A stretch of 64,000 nucleotides of DNA from Microlunatus flavus. GTDB taxonomy: Bacteria; Actinomycetota; Actinomycetes; Propionibacteriales; Propionibacteriaceae. This document shows, one piece after another, positions 9,002 through 17,052 of this stretch. The notes under the pieces were generated by a model, which worked only from the letters and a program-made list of their open reading frames with translations, searched no databases and was not told the origin of the DNA. Position numbers and translations under genes: made by a program. The stretch spans positions 265,615 to 329,614 of the forward strand of contig NZ_FOFA01000005.1 of NCBI RefSeq assembly GCF_900110855.1, given 5' to 3'. Numbering within the stretch: the stretch's first letter is position 1; each line of letters begins with the position of its first letter.

Positions 9002-9057
9002 GAGCGGTAGGTTGCGGCGCCGATTGCGGCCCTGAAGGCGCGGCAACCTACCGCTCG
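9001..9057. repeat. Long intergenic palindrome (15-bp arms, 27-nt loop)
   Basis: Arms CGAGCGGTAGGTTGC (9001-9015) and its exact complement (9043-9057) flank a 27-nt loop. It lies between the convergent SDR and dehydrogenase genes and could act as a bidirectional terminator. Its geometry and part of its loop resemble the palindrome at 16267-16319, although the arm sequences differ. Confidence 0.8.
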
Positions 9058-9074
9058 ACGGATGGGGAGGGCGG

Positions 9075-9153
9075 CTGGGCGAGGGGGCGGGGCGAGGGGG
9101 CGGGGCGAGGGCGGCTGGGCGAGGGGGCTGGGCGAGGGGGCTGGGCGGAGAGA
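9075..9153. repeat. Tandem 13-bp G-rich repeat, about six copies
   Basis: Units of the form C(T/G)GGGCGAGGGGG recur at 9075, 9088, 9101 (shorter), 9115, 9128 and 9141. One strand is almost pure purine apart from the repeated C, so G-quadruplex formation is possible. It ends 20 bases before the stop of the dehydrogenase gene. Confidence 0.85.
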
Positions 9154-9172
9154 GGGCTGAGCGAGGCGGCGC

Positions 9173-10555
9173 CTACGCGGGCGGGGTCATCCGGTAGATC
9201 GCCCCGGCGGCGTCGTCGCTGACGTAGACGTCGCCGTCCGGGCCCTGGACCGCGGCGACCGGGCGTCCCCAGCGGTCGCCGTCCGCGCTCTGGAACCCGG
9301 TGAGGATCGTCTGCTGGTCGCCCATCCGGCCGTTCGCGTAGGAGAAGAACGACACCTCCGGCGCCCGCGGCGGGGTCCGGTTCCAGGAACCGTGGACGCC
9401 GACGAGGGCGCCCGCGCCGTACGGGGCGGGCAGGCCGGCGCCGCTGGTGAAGCTGAGGCCGAGCGGCGCGGAGTGCGCCCCCATCCCCTGCTCGACGGGC
9501 GCGAGCGTCGAGCAGTCGAGCTTCGAGCCGTCGGCGTTGGTCTCCACGTCGCGGACGAACGGGCGGTCGGAGTAGTCGAGCGCCGTCCCCGGCACGCCGG
9601 GCTCGACGTCGGGGTCGGGGTTGCAGTAGGGCCAGCCGAGGTCGCGACCCTGGGTGAGGTGCGCGAACGGCTCGAGCGGGTGGTCGCCCACGTAGGCCGG
9701 GAGGAGGTCGCCCTGGTCCGACCGCCCGTCGCCGTCGAAGTCGCGGTCGTACGGGTACTCGATGTTGTCGCGGTTGTTGACCGCGGTCCAGACCTCGCCG
9801 TCGGGCGCGACGGCCAGGCCGGTGCCGTTGCGCACCCCGCGCGCGAAGACCTCGGCCTTCCCGCCGCCCGGCGGCACCCGCAGGATCGTCGCGCGCTGCG
9901 GGTCGGCGTCGCGGTCCTCGGCCGAGATGTTGCCGGTCGAGCCGACCGAGACGTAGACGGCGCCGTCCTCGCCCACGGCCACGCTCTTGAGGGCGTGCGC
10001 GTACGCCCCGCGCAGGTCGGGGCTCTTCGCGTCGGGCAGGCCCGTCACCACCGGCTGCGGGTCGCTCGCACGCCCGTCGGCGTACGTGTAGGCGTCGACC
10101 CGGTCGCTCTGCGCGACGTAGAGCCGGCCGTCGTGGAAGGCCAGCCCGTGCGGCTGGTCCAGCCCGCTCAACAGCGTCTCGGCGACGGGCGAGGCCTGCG
10201 GGTCGCTGGCGGCGGGCGAGATCACGTCGACCTCGCCCGCCTTGGGTCGGGACACCAGCAACCGTCCGTCCGGCGTCCAGGCCAGCAGCCGGGCGGCGTC
10301 GACGCGCGCGAACACGCTCACCGTCCAGCCCTTCGGGGCCTGCACGGTCCGCGGCTCGTCGAGAGGCGCGCCGGTCAGGTCGGCCGGGACGACCAGGTCG
10401 ACCGTCGCCAGCGGGGACGACGCGGACGCGGCGCTCGTCGCCGCGGTCGACGGGGCGCTCGAGGGCCCAGCCGCCGGCGACGTGCTGCAGCCGGTCACCC
10501 CGACCAGCAGCAGGCTCGCGGCGGCCAGGGTGAGTCGGGCTCGACGGGTCGGCAC
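9173..10555 (-). CDS. PQQ-dependent sorbosone/glucose dehydrogenase family lipoprotein (copy 1)
   Basis: The 460-residue protein is a six-bladed propeller of the GSDH/sorbosone dehydrogenase family. Family segments include DQPHGLAFHDGRLYVAQSDR, RNGTGLAVAPDG, TAVNNRDN, GAHSAPLGLSF and HGSWNRTPPRAPE. The GTG at 10553-10555 was chosen because AGGAGAGG lies just upstream and it gives a lipoprotein signal with lipobox LVGVTGC. It should therefore be anchored outside the membrane. It is the last of three tandem paralogues on this strand. Family members oxidise sugars or aldoses using PQQ or a similar cofactor; the true substrate is unknown. Confidence 0.88.
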   Translation of the reverse strand: MPTRRARLTLAAASLLLVGVTGCSTSPAAGPSSAPSTAATSAASASSPLATVDLVVPADLTGAPLDEPRTVQAPKGWTVSVFARVDAARLLAWTPDGRLLVSRPKAGEVDVISPAASDPQASPVAETLLSGLDQPHGLAFHDGRLYVAQSDRVDAYTYADGRASDPQPVVTGLPDAKSPDLRGAYAHALKSVAVGEDGAVYVSVGSTGNISAEDRDADPQRATILRVPPGGGKAEVFARGVRNGTGLAVAPDGEVWTAVNNRDNIEYPYDRDFDGDGRSDQGDLLPAYVGDHPLEPFAHLTQGRDLGWPYCNPDPDVEPGVPGTALDYSDRPFVRDVETNADGSKLDCSTLAPVEQGMGAHSAPLGLSFTSGAGLPAPYGAGALVGVHGSWNRTPPRAPEVSFFSYANGRMGDQQTILTGFQSADGDRWGRPVAAVQGPDGDVYVSDDAAGAIYRMTPPA

Positions 10556-10615
10556 GGCGACGTCCTCTCCTGCGGGCGGCTGGGCGTCCAGCCTGCCGAC
10601 CACCCCCAAACGGCC

Positions 10616-11959
10616 TCAGGCGGGCGGCACGAGCCGGTAGATCGCGTCGGCGATGTCGTCGCTGACGTAGAGCGCGCCGTCCGGCCCCTGCACCGCGGCC
10701 ACCGGCCGCCCCCACCGCGAACCGTCGCCCGCCTGGAACCCACCCATGAGCGTCTGCTGCCCGCCCATCCGGCCGTCCGCGTACGCGAAGAAGGCGACCT
10801 CGGGCGCCCGCGGCGGGGTGCGGTTCCAGGAACCGTGCACGCCGACGAGCGCACCGGCGCCGAGGCCCGGCAGGTCGTCGTGGGTGAAGCTCAGCCCGAG
10901 CGGCGCCGAGTGCGCCGGCAGCCCCTGCTCGACGGGCGGCAGGGTGGAGCAGTCCATCTTCGTCGAGGCCGGGTTGAGCTGGACGTCGCGCACGAAGCCG
11001 CGCTCCTCGTAGCGCAGCGCCGTGCGGGCGACGCCGCGCCGCTCGTCCGGGTCGGGGTTGCAGTAGGGCCAGCCGAGGTCGCGGTCGGGCGTCAGCTTCG
11101 CCAGCGGCTCCAGCGGGTGGTCGTTGACGTAGTCGGTGATGAGGTCGCCGAGGTCCTCGGTGCCGTCGCCGTCGTAGTCGCGGGCGTAGGCGTAGCGGAC
11201 GTTGTCGCGGTTGTTCACGGCGGTCCACAGCGCGCCGTCGGGGGCGACGGCGAGGCCGGTGCCGTTGCGGATGCCGTGCGCGTAGGTCGTGTACTTCCCG
11301 GTCGCGGGGTCGACGCGCAGGACCGCCGCCCGCTCCGGGCTCTCGTCCCGGTCCTCCGCGGAGGTGTTGGTCGTCGAGCCGATGGACACGAAGAGCCGGT
11401 GGTCGGGGGCGAGCGCCACGTTCTTGAGCGCGTGCGCGTACGCCCCGTGCAGGTCGGGGCTTTCGGTGTCGGGCAGGCCGTCCAGGACCGTGGTGCGCGG
11501 GCCGACGGCGCCGTCAGCGTAGGCGTAGCGGTCGATCCGGTTGCTCTCGGCGACGTAGAGCGTCGAGCCGTCGAAGGCGAGGCCGTGGGGCTTGCGCAGG
11601 CCGGTGAGCAGCGGCGTCGACGTGGGACGGCTCCCCGCCTGCGGGGTCAGGAGCGTCACGACCCCGTCCGCCGGCCGCGACACCAGGAGCCGGCCGTCCG
11701 GGGTCCAGGCCTCGAGCCGTGCCTTGGTCGGGCGCGCCCAGACGCTCGCGGTCCAGCCGAGCGGCAGCGTGACGGAGCGCGGCTGGTCGAACGGCGCCCA
11801 GGACAGGTCCGTGGGCACGGCGAGCACCACGGCGCCGGCCCCGGTCTCGGGCGGCCGGACGGGGGCGGCCGACGCGGGAGCACCGGCGGCGGGCAGGAGC
11901 CCGGCGGCGAGCAGGGCGGCGGTCGCGGCGGCGAGCAGCGGGCGGGAGGGACGAGGCAC
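10616..11959 (-). CDS. PQQ-dependent sorbosone/glucose dehydrogenase family, secreted (copy 2)
   Basis: This 447-residue paralogue shares blade motifs with its neighbours (KPHGLAFDGSTLYVAESNRI, RNGTGLAVAPDGALWTAVNN, AHSAPLGLSF, HGSWNRTPPRAPEVAFF). Unlike copy 1 it has a Sec signal peptide ending near ASA-AP rather than a lipobox, so it is probably released or wall-associated. The GTG start at 11957-11959 has GAGGAG just upstream. Asp-rich DYDGDGTEDLGD (about residue 265) looks like a calcium-binding loop. The 60- and 42-base gaps to its neighbours are compatible with an operon of three. Confidence 0.88.
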   Translation of the reverse strand: MPRPSRPLLAAATAALLAAGLLPAAGAPASAAPVRPPETGAGAVVLAVPTDLSWAPFDQPRSVTLPLGWTASVWARPTKARLEAWTPDGRLLVSRPADGVVTLLTPQAGSRPTSTPLLTGLRKPHGLAFDGSTLYVAESNRIDRYAYADGAVGPRTTVLDGLPDTESPDLHGAYAHALKNVALAPDHRLFVSIGSTTNTSAEDRDESPERAAVLRVDPATGKYTTYAHGIRNGTGLAVAPDGALWTAVNNRDNVRYAYARDYDGDGTEDLGDLITDYVNDHPLEPLAKLTPDRDLGWPYCNPDPDERRGVARTALRYEERGFVRDVQLNPASTKMDCSTLPPVEQGLPAHSAPLGLSFTHDDLPGLGAGALVGVHGSWNRTPPRAPEVAFFAYADGRMGGQQTLMGGFQAGDGSRWGRPVAAVQGPDGALYVSDDIADAIYRLVPPA

Positions 11960-12001
11960 GGGGGGCTCCTCGGGATCAGGCGTGCGGGGGGGACAGAGGG
12001 T

Positions 12002-13381
12002 TCAGCGCGGTGGCGCGACCCGGTACACGGCGCCGGCCACGTCGTCGCTCACGTAGACCGCGCCGTCCGGGCCCTCGACCGCGGCGACCGCACGGCCCCA
12101 GCGCTTGCCCGACGACGACTGCCAGCCGGTCACCAGCGTCTGCTGGTCGCCGAGCCCACCGTCGTCGTACGGGAAGAAGGCCACCTCGGGCGCCCGCGGC
12201 GGCTGACGGTTCCACGAGCCGTGCGCGCCGACGAGCGCCCCCGCGCCCAGGTCGGCGAGACCGGCGGTGAAGCTGAGGCCGAGCGGGGCGGAGTGGGCTC
12301 CCAGCCCCTGCTCGACCTTCGGCAGCCGCGAGCAGTCGAGCCGGGAACCGTCCGCGTTGGTCTGGACGTCACGCACGAAGCCACGGTCGGAGAAGTCGAA
12401 GGCGGTGCCCCGGACACCGCGCTGCACGTCGGGGTCCGGGTTGCAGTAGGGCCAGCCGAGGTCGCGGCCGGCGGTGAGCCTCGCCAGGGGCTCCATGGGG
12501 TGGTCGTTCACGTAGGCCCGCAGGACCTTCTTGTAGTCGTCGCTGCCGTCGGTGCCGTAGTCACGGTGGTACGGGTAGGCGACGTCGTCGCGGTTGTTGA
12601 CCGCGGTCCACAGCGCCCCGTCCGGGGCGACGGCGAGCCCCGTGCCGTTGCGGACGCCGCGGGCGAACACCGTGTGCGCGCCCGTCCTCGGGTCGACCCG
12701 CAGCACGCTCGCACGCTGCAGCCGGGCGGTGCGGTCGTCCGGTGACACGTTGGCGCGCGAGCCGATCGAGACGTAGAGGGCGTGGTCGCGGCCCACCGCG
12801 ACGCTCTTGAGGGCGTGCGCGTACGCGCCCCCGAGGTCCTTGCTCTTGGCGTCAGGCAGGCCGCCCAGCACCGTGCGGCGCCCGGTGGCCCTGCCGTCGG
12901 CGTAGCGGTAGGCGTCGATGCGGTTGCTCTCGGCGACGTAGAGGGTGCTGCCGTCGAAGGCCATCCCGTGCGGCTGCCGCAGGCCCTTGAGCAGCGTGCT
13001 GGAGGTGGGCCGGCCCCGCTTGTTCGGCGTGAGGCGCGTGATGGTGCCCGAGGCCGGGCGCGAGACGAGGATCCGGCCGTCGGGGGTGGGCGTGAGCAGG
13101 CGGGCCTTCTTCGGGCGGGCCCACACGCTGACCGTCCAGCCCTCGGGAACCTTCAGCGTGCGCTTCCGGTCGAGCGGCTTGGCGTCGATCGCGGACGGCA
13201 CGGCGACGGTCACCGAGACCAGCCTCGGCTGCTTCGGAGCGGCGGCCGGGGCGAGCGCGGGGGCGAGGGTCGGAGGGCCGAGCGCGGTCGCGGTCGTGCT
13301 CGGGACCGCGCAGAGGGCCACCGCGGCCAGACCGGCCAGCCCGGTCAGCGCCACGACGGGCAGGGATCGACGTGGAGACAT
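12002..13381 (-). CDS. PQQ-dependent sorbosone/glucose dehydrogenase family, secreted (copy 3)
   Basis: This 459-residue protein is the first gene of the tandem triplet. It has an N-terminal signal segment (SLPVVALTGLAGLAAVALCAV) followed by an Ala/Pro-rich stretch, then the same propeller motifs (QPHGMAFDGSTLYVAESNRI, GTGLAVAPDGALWTAVNNRD, HSAPLGLSF, HGSWNRQPPRAPE). The ATG at 13379-13381 is supported by AGGAG eight bases upstream. Its calcium-like loop is shortened (DYGTDGSDDYKK) compared with copies 1 and 2, which hints at divergence after duplication. Confidence 0.88.
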   Translation of the reverse strand: MSPRRSLPVVALTGLAGLAAVALCAVPSTTATALGPPTLAPALAPAAAPKQPRLVSVTVAVPSAIDAKPLDRKRTLKVPEGWTVSVWARPKKARLLTPTPDGRILVSRPASGTITRLTPNKRGRPTSSTLLKGLRQPHGMAFDGSTLYVAESNRIDAYRYADGRATGRRTVLGGLPDAKSKDLGGAYAHALKSVAVGRDHALYVSIGSRANVSPDDRTARLQRASVLRVDPRTGAHTVFARGVRNGTGLAVAPDGALWTAVNNRDDVAYPYHRDYGTDGSDDYKKVLRAYVNDHPMEPLARLTAGRDLGWPYCNPDPDVQRGVRGTAFDFSDRGFVRDVQTNADGSRLDCSRLPKVEQGLGAHSAPLGLSFTAGLADLGAGALVGAHGSWNRQPPRAPEVAFFPYDDGGLGDQQTLVTGWQSSSGKRWGRAVAAVEGPDGAVYVSDDVAGAVYRVAPPR

Positions 13382-13531
13382 CGGCGGCTCCTCCGCTCGG
13401 GCCACCGCGGGGGGACGGGGCCTCTGCGGGGATCGTACGTCGCCGGCAGCGTCCCGGCGAGCACCCGCGCGCAGCTCGTCCGCGGCCGGCGCGCCCGGTT
13501 CGGCGCCGGAGAGCCGGCAGGCGGGAGCGGG

Positions 13532-14029
13532 TCAGACGACCTCGTGGAGCCAGCGCACGGGGGCCCCGTCGCCGGCGTGGCGGAACGGTTCGAGCTCGTC
13601 GTCCCAGGCCCGGCCCAGCAGCTCGTCGAGGGAGTCGGCCAGGCCGCGGCCGCCGGCGGAGGCGCCGAGCATCGCGGCGCGGATCCGGTCCTCCGGGATC
13701 ATGATGTCGCCGTGCAGCCCGGTGATGGCGTGGAAGACGCCGAGGCTGGGCGTGTAGGAGTAGCGCTCGGCCTCGGAGCCCGAGCGGGCCTCCTCGGTCA
13801 CCTCGAAGCGCAGCCGCTGCCAGCCGCGCAGCGCGCTGGCCAGCCGGGCGGCCGTGCCCACCGCGCCGACCCACGAGTACTCGGCGCGGTACGCGGCACG
13901 CTCGGCCGGCTGCGGTGTCCAGTCGAGCCGTACGGGCATGCCGAAGAGACCGCCGACCGCCCACTCCACGTGCGGGCACAGCGCCGACGGCGACGAGTGG
14001 ACGTACAGGACTCCACGGGTCGTGCTCAT
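13532..14029 (-). CDS. DUF3145 family protein
   Basis: This 165-residue protein matches the actinobacterial DUF3145 family, recognised by the N-terminal TRGVLYVHSSPSALCPHVEWAV-type segment and the closing RWLHEVV. The role is unknown. A GGAGGAT ribosome-binding site six bases before the ATG at 14027-14029 fixes the start. It stands alone, divergent from the S9 peptidase gene, and contains no membrane segment or signal peptide, so it should be cytoplasmic. Confidence 0.9.
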   Translation of the reverse strand: MSTTRGVLYVHSSPSALCPHVEWAVGGLFGMPVRLDWTPQPAERAAYRAEYSWVGAVGTAARLASALRGWQRLRFEVTEEARSGSEAERYSYTPSLGVFHAITGLHGDIMIPEDRIRAAMLGASAGGRGLADSLDELLGRAWDDELEPFRHAGDGAPVRWLHEVV

Positions 14030-14241
14030 ACTGATCCTCCACGGGTGGGACCTCGGCAGCGTGAGGGCTGCCTTCCCCGACATCCTTCGCACCGGGTCCC
14101 GCGTGGCGTCATGATCAGCGTCTTCGGTTGTGCCGTTTATTCTGCCTCATGAGTCCCAGACGCACCAGGCGTCCGCTCACCTCGAGCGGACCAGCGGGGC
14201 GTGGGCCCCGGCCGCCGGGCGCCCCTTCGTAGGGTGGGCGG

Positions 14242-16224
14242 ATGCCATCGCAGACCTCTCCCACCGTCGCCCCGTACGGTTCCTGGCGCTCACCGGTCGG
14301 CGTCGACGACCTGACGGCCGGGACGGTGCGGCTCGACGCGGTGCGCGTCGACGGTCCCGACCTCTACTGGCTCGAGTCGCGACCCGACCAGGGCGGTCGG
14401 ACGAGCCTGTGGACGCGGCCCCTCGCCGGCGGCGAGCCGGTCGAGCTGACCCCGTCGCCGGTGAACGTGCGCACGCGGGTCAACGAGTACGGCGGCGGCG
14501 AGTACGGCGTCCGCGACGGCGTCGTCGTCTACTCCGACCTGGCCGACAGCCGGCTCTGGCGCCGGGACCGCGACGGTTCGCTGACGGCGCTGACCGCGGC
14601 CGGCGACGTCTGGTTCGGCGACCCTGACGTGCACCCGGATCGCGGGGTCGTCGTCGCCGTGCGCGAGGACCGGCGTGAGGACGTCGTCGCCGCGGACGGA
14701 CAGGCCCGCACCACGCTGGTCGCCGTCCCGCTCGACGGTTCCGCGGCGCACGACCTCGACGCCGTGACGGTGCTGGCCGAGGGCGCGGACTTCTACTCGA
14801 CCCCGCAGCTGTCCGCCGAGGGCCGCCTCGCCTGGGTGCAGTGGGACCACCCGGCCATGCCCTGGGACGCGACCGCGCTCCGGGTCGCGCGCCTCGGTCC
14901 GGAGGGGCTGAGCGGGCACGGCACCGTGGCCGGCGGCCCCGAGGAGTCGGCCGTCCAGCCGCGCTGGCGCGGCGAGGACCTGCTGTTCGTCTCCGACCGC
15001 ACCGGCTGGTGGAACCTCTACCTCTACGCCGCCGCCTCCCAGGCCCAGTCCGTGCGGGCCGTGCACGAGGAGGAGGCCGAGTTCGCCGAGCCGCAGTGGG
15101 TCCTGGGCATGACCCCGTACGCGCTGCTCGGCCCCACCGATCCCCGGAGCCGGCTGCTCTGCCAGCGGATCACCGAGGGCGAGGCGAGCCTCGTGGTCGT
15201 CGACGTCGAGACCGGCGAGGTGACCCCGGTGGCCGAGCCCGGCGTCGGGGCGAACGCCCTCGCCGCCGGCAGCGGCGGCGCCGCAGCGGTGCTGACCAGC
15301 CCGGACGCCCCGACCTCGCTGGCCGTGCTCGGCGCGGACGGTTCCTGGTCGACCGTGCGGACGGCCACCCAGCAGACGCTGGCCGGGGACCTCGTCTCGA
15401 TCCCGCGCGACGTCACCTGGCCGGGCACAGAAGGCGTGGTGCACGGCTGGTACTACCCGCCCACGAACGCCGCGTTCGTCGCGCCGGAGGGCGAGGCGCC
15501 GCCGCTCATCACGCTGTCGCACGGCGGGCCGACCTCGCAGTCCCCCGCCGTGTTCACGCTGTCGATCCAGTACTGGACCACCCGCGGCTTCGCCGTCCTC
15601 GACGTCAACTACGGCGGCAGCACCGGCTACGGCCGGCCCTACCGCGAGCGCCTCAAGCCGCGCTGGGGCGTCGTCGACGTCGAGGACTGCGCGAACGGTG
15701 CGCTCGCCATGGTCGAGCAGGGCCTGGCCGACCGCCGCCGGCTCGCGGTCAAGGGCGGCAGCGCCGGCGGCTACACGACGCTGCGCGCGCTCACGGCGAC
15801 CGAGGTCTTCACCGCGGGCATCAGCTCGTACGGCATCGGCGACCTCGAGGTCCTCGCCCGCGACACGCACAAGTTCGAGTCGCGCTACCTCGACGGGCTG
15901 GTCGGGCCCTACCCGGAGGCCCGCGACGTCTACGTCGAACGTTCGCCCATCCACCACGTCGACCGGCTGTCCTCGCCGATCCTGCTGCTGCAGGGCCTGG
16001 AGGACAAGGTCGTCCCGCCCAACCAGGCCGAGGCCATGGCCGACGCCGCCCGGGCCAAGGGGCTGCCGGTGGCGCTGATCCTCTTCGAGGGCGAGGGCCA
16101 CGGGTTCCGGCGCTCCGAGACGATCGTGGCCTCGTACGAGGCGCAGACCAGCTTCCTCGCCCAGGTCTTCGGCTTCACCCCGGCCGACGACATCCCGGTC
16201 CTGGCGGTCGAGAACCTCTCCTGA
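14242..16224 (+). CDS. S9 family prolyl oligopeptidase / acylaminoacyl-peptidase-like
   Basis: The 660-residue serine peptidase has an N-terminal beta-propeller (about residues 30-400, with repeats such as SDRTGWWNLYLYA) and a C-terminal alpha/beta-hydrolase. The catalytic triad is Ser507 in GGSAGGYT, Asp588 in LEDKVVPPNQ and His620 in GEGHGFR. HGGPTS supplies the oxyanion region. No signal peptide is visible, so it probably cleaves short peptides in the cytoplasm. The ATG at 14242 is the first in frame. The gene is monocistronic, ending in a convergent gap with a palindrome. Confidence 0.92.
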   Translation: MPSQTSPTVAPYGSWRSPVGVDDLTAGTVRLDAVRVDGPDLYWLESRPDQGGRTSLWTRPLAGGEPVELTPSPVNVRTRVNEYGGGEYGVRDGVVVYSDLADSRLWRRDRDGSLTALTAAGDVWFGDPDVHPDRGVVVAVREDRREDVVAADGQARTTLVAVPLDGSAAHDLDAVTVLAEGADFYSTPQLSAEGRLAWVQWDHPAMPWDATALRVARLGPEGLSGHGTVAGGPEESAVQPRWRGEDLLFVSDRTGWWNLYLYAAASQAQSVRAVHEEEAEFAEPQWVLGMTPYALLGPTDPRSRLLCQRITEGEASLVVVDVETGEVTPVAEPGVGANALAAGSGGAAAVLTSPDAPTSLAVLGADGSWSTVRTATQQTLAGDLVSIPRDVTWPGTEGVVHGWYYPPTNAAFVAPEGEAPPLITLSHGGPTSQSPAVFTLSIQYWTTRGFAVLDVNYGGSTGYGRPYRERLKPRWGVVDVEDCANGALAMVEQGLADRRRLAVKGGSAGGYTTLRALTATEVFTAGISSYGIGDLEVLARDTHKFESRYLDGLVGPYPEARDVYVERSPIHHVDRLSSPILLLQGLEDKVVPPNQAEAMADAARAKGLPVALILFEGEGHGFRRSETIVASYEAQTSFLAQVFGFTPADDIPVLAVENLS

Positions 16225-16248
16225 GGCCTGAGGCCTGAGGCCTGAGCC
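16221..16248. repeat. Four tandem 7-bp units
   Basis: CTGAGGC is repeated three times, with a fourth, altered copy. The first unit contains the TGA stop of the S9 peptidase gene. It is a simple slippage-type microsatellite. Confidence 0.8.
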
Positions 16249-16266
16249 CCCTCACCTCTTCCCGCG

Positions 16267-16319
16267 AGTGGTCGCTCCGGCCCGGTTCTGTGGCCCGCAA
16301 CCGCCCCGGAGCGACCACT
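16267..16319. repeat. Long intergenic palindrome (14-bp arms, 25-nt loop)
   Basis: Arms AGTGGTCGCTCCGG (16267-16280) and exact complement (16306-16319) flank a 25-nt loop, in the convergent gap between the S9 peptidase and YggS genes. It can serve as a bidirectional terminator. The loop shares the order CCG-TT-GGCCC-AA with the loop of the 9001-9057 palindrome. Confidence 0.8.
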
Positions 16320-16341
16320 TTCCGGGGAGGGTGGGTCCCGC

Positions 16342-17043
16342 TCAGCGCGTCTCGCGCGCCCCGAAGACCGCCTGCCCGACACGGACGGTCGTGGCCCCGT
16401 GGGCGATCGCGAGGGCGAGGTCGCCGGACATGCCCATGGAGAGCTCGCGGCCGCACAGGTGCTCCGGGAGCGACTCGCGCAGCTCGACCATCCGCTCGAA
16501 GCAGGCGGCGACCTCGCGCTCGCCGGCGCCGTCGACCCCCTGCTGCACGGCCACGGTCATGAGCCCCCGGACGCGCAACGTGGGCAGCTCAGCCAGACCG
16601 GCCACGACGTCGGCGACTTCGCCCGGCGCCAGGCCGGACTTCTGAGCCTCGCCGGAGGAGTTCACCTGCACGAACACGTCGAGCGACCGGTCGAGGTCGT
16701 GCAGCCCCTTGTGCAGCGCGCGGGCGATCTTCAGCGAGTCCAGCGCGTGGAACTCGTCGGCGAAGGCGGCGACCTGGCGCGCCTTGTTCGTCTGCAGGTG
16801 GCCGATCATCGCCCAGCGCAGGTCGGGTCGGTCGGCGAAGTGGTCGGCCTTCTCGGCCGCCTCCTGGACCCGGTTCTCCCCCAGGAGCCGCACGCCCGCG
16901 TCGTACGCCGCCTGCAGCAGCTCGGGCGGGTGCGTCTTGCTCACGGGCAGCAGCCGCACCTCGCCCGGGTCCCGCCCGGCCGCCGCGCAGGCCTCGTCGA
17001 CCTGCCGGCGGACGCGGGCGAGGTTCGCGGCGACGTCGATCAC
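16342..17043 (-). CDS. YggS/PROSC family pyridoxal phosphate homeostasis protein
   Basis: The 233-residue fold-type III PLP protein has the PLP-binding Lys36 in LLPVSKTHP and the family landmarks GENRVQEAAEK, HLQTNKAR, VNSSGEAQKSG and MGMSGDLALAIAHGATTVRVG. The family buffers free PLP and has no known catalytic activity. In many actinobacteria it lies in the ftsZ cluster; here it stands nine bases from a reductase gene. The start is a GTG at 17041-17043 with only a weak ribosome-binding site. Confidence 0.93.
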   Translation of the reverse strand: MIDVAANLARVRRQVDEACAAAGRDPGEVRLLPVSKTHPPELLQAAYDAGVRLLGENRVQEAAEKADHFADRPDLRWAMIGHLQTNKARQVAAFADEFHALDSLKIARALHKGLHDLDRSLDVFVQVNSSGEAQKSGLAPGEVADVVAGLAELPTLRVRGLMTVAVQQGVDGAGEREVAACFERMVELRESLPEHLCGRELSMGMSGDLALAIAHGATTVRVGQAVFGARETR

Positions 17044-17052
17044 GCCACCAAC

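Noticed and set aside
8943..9153. CRISPR array
   Set aside because: The units are directly adjacent and lack spacers; no cas genes are in the window.
14290..16101. 603-codon minus-strand frame opposite the S9 peptidase
   Set aside because: The sense strand has a complete catalytic triad and family motifs; the antisense frame has none.
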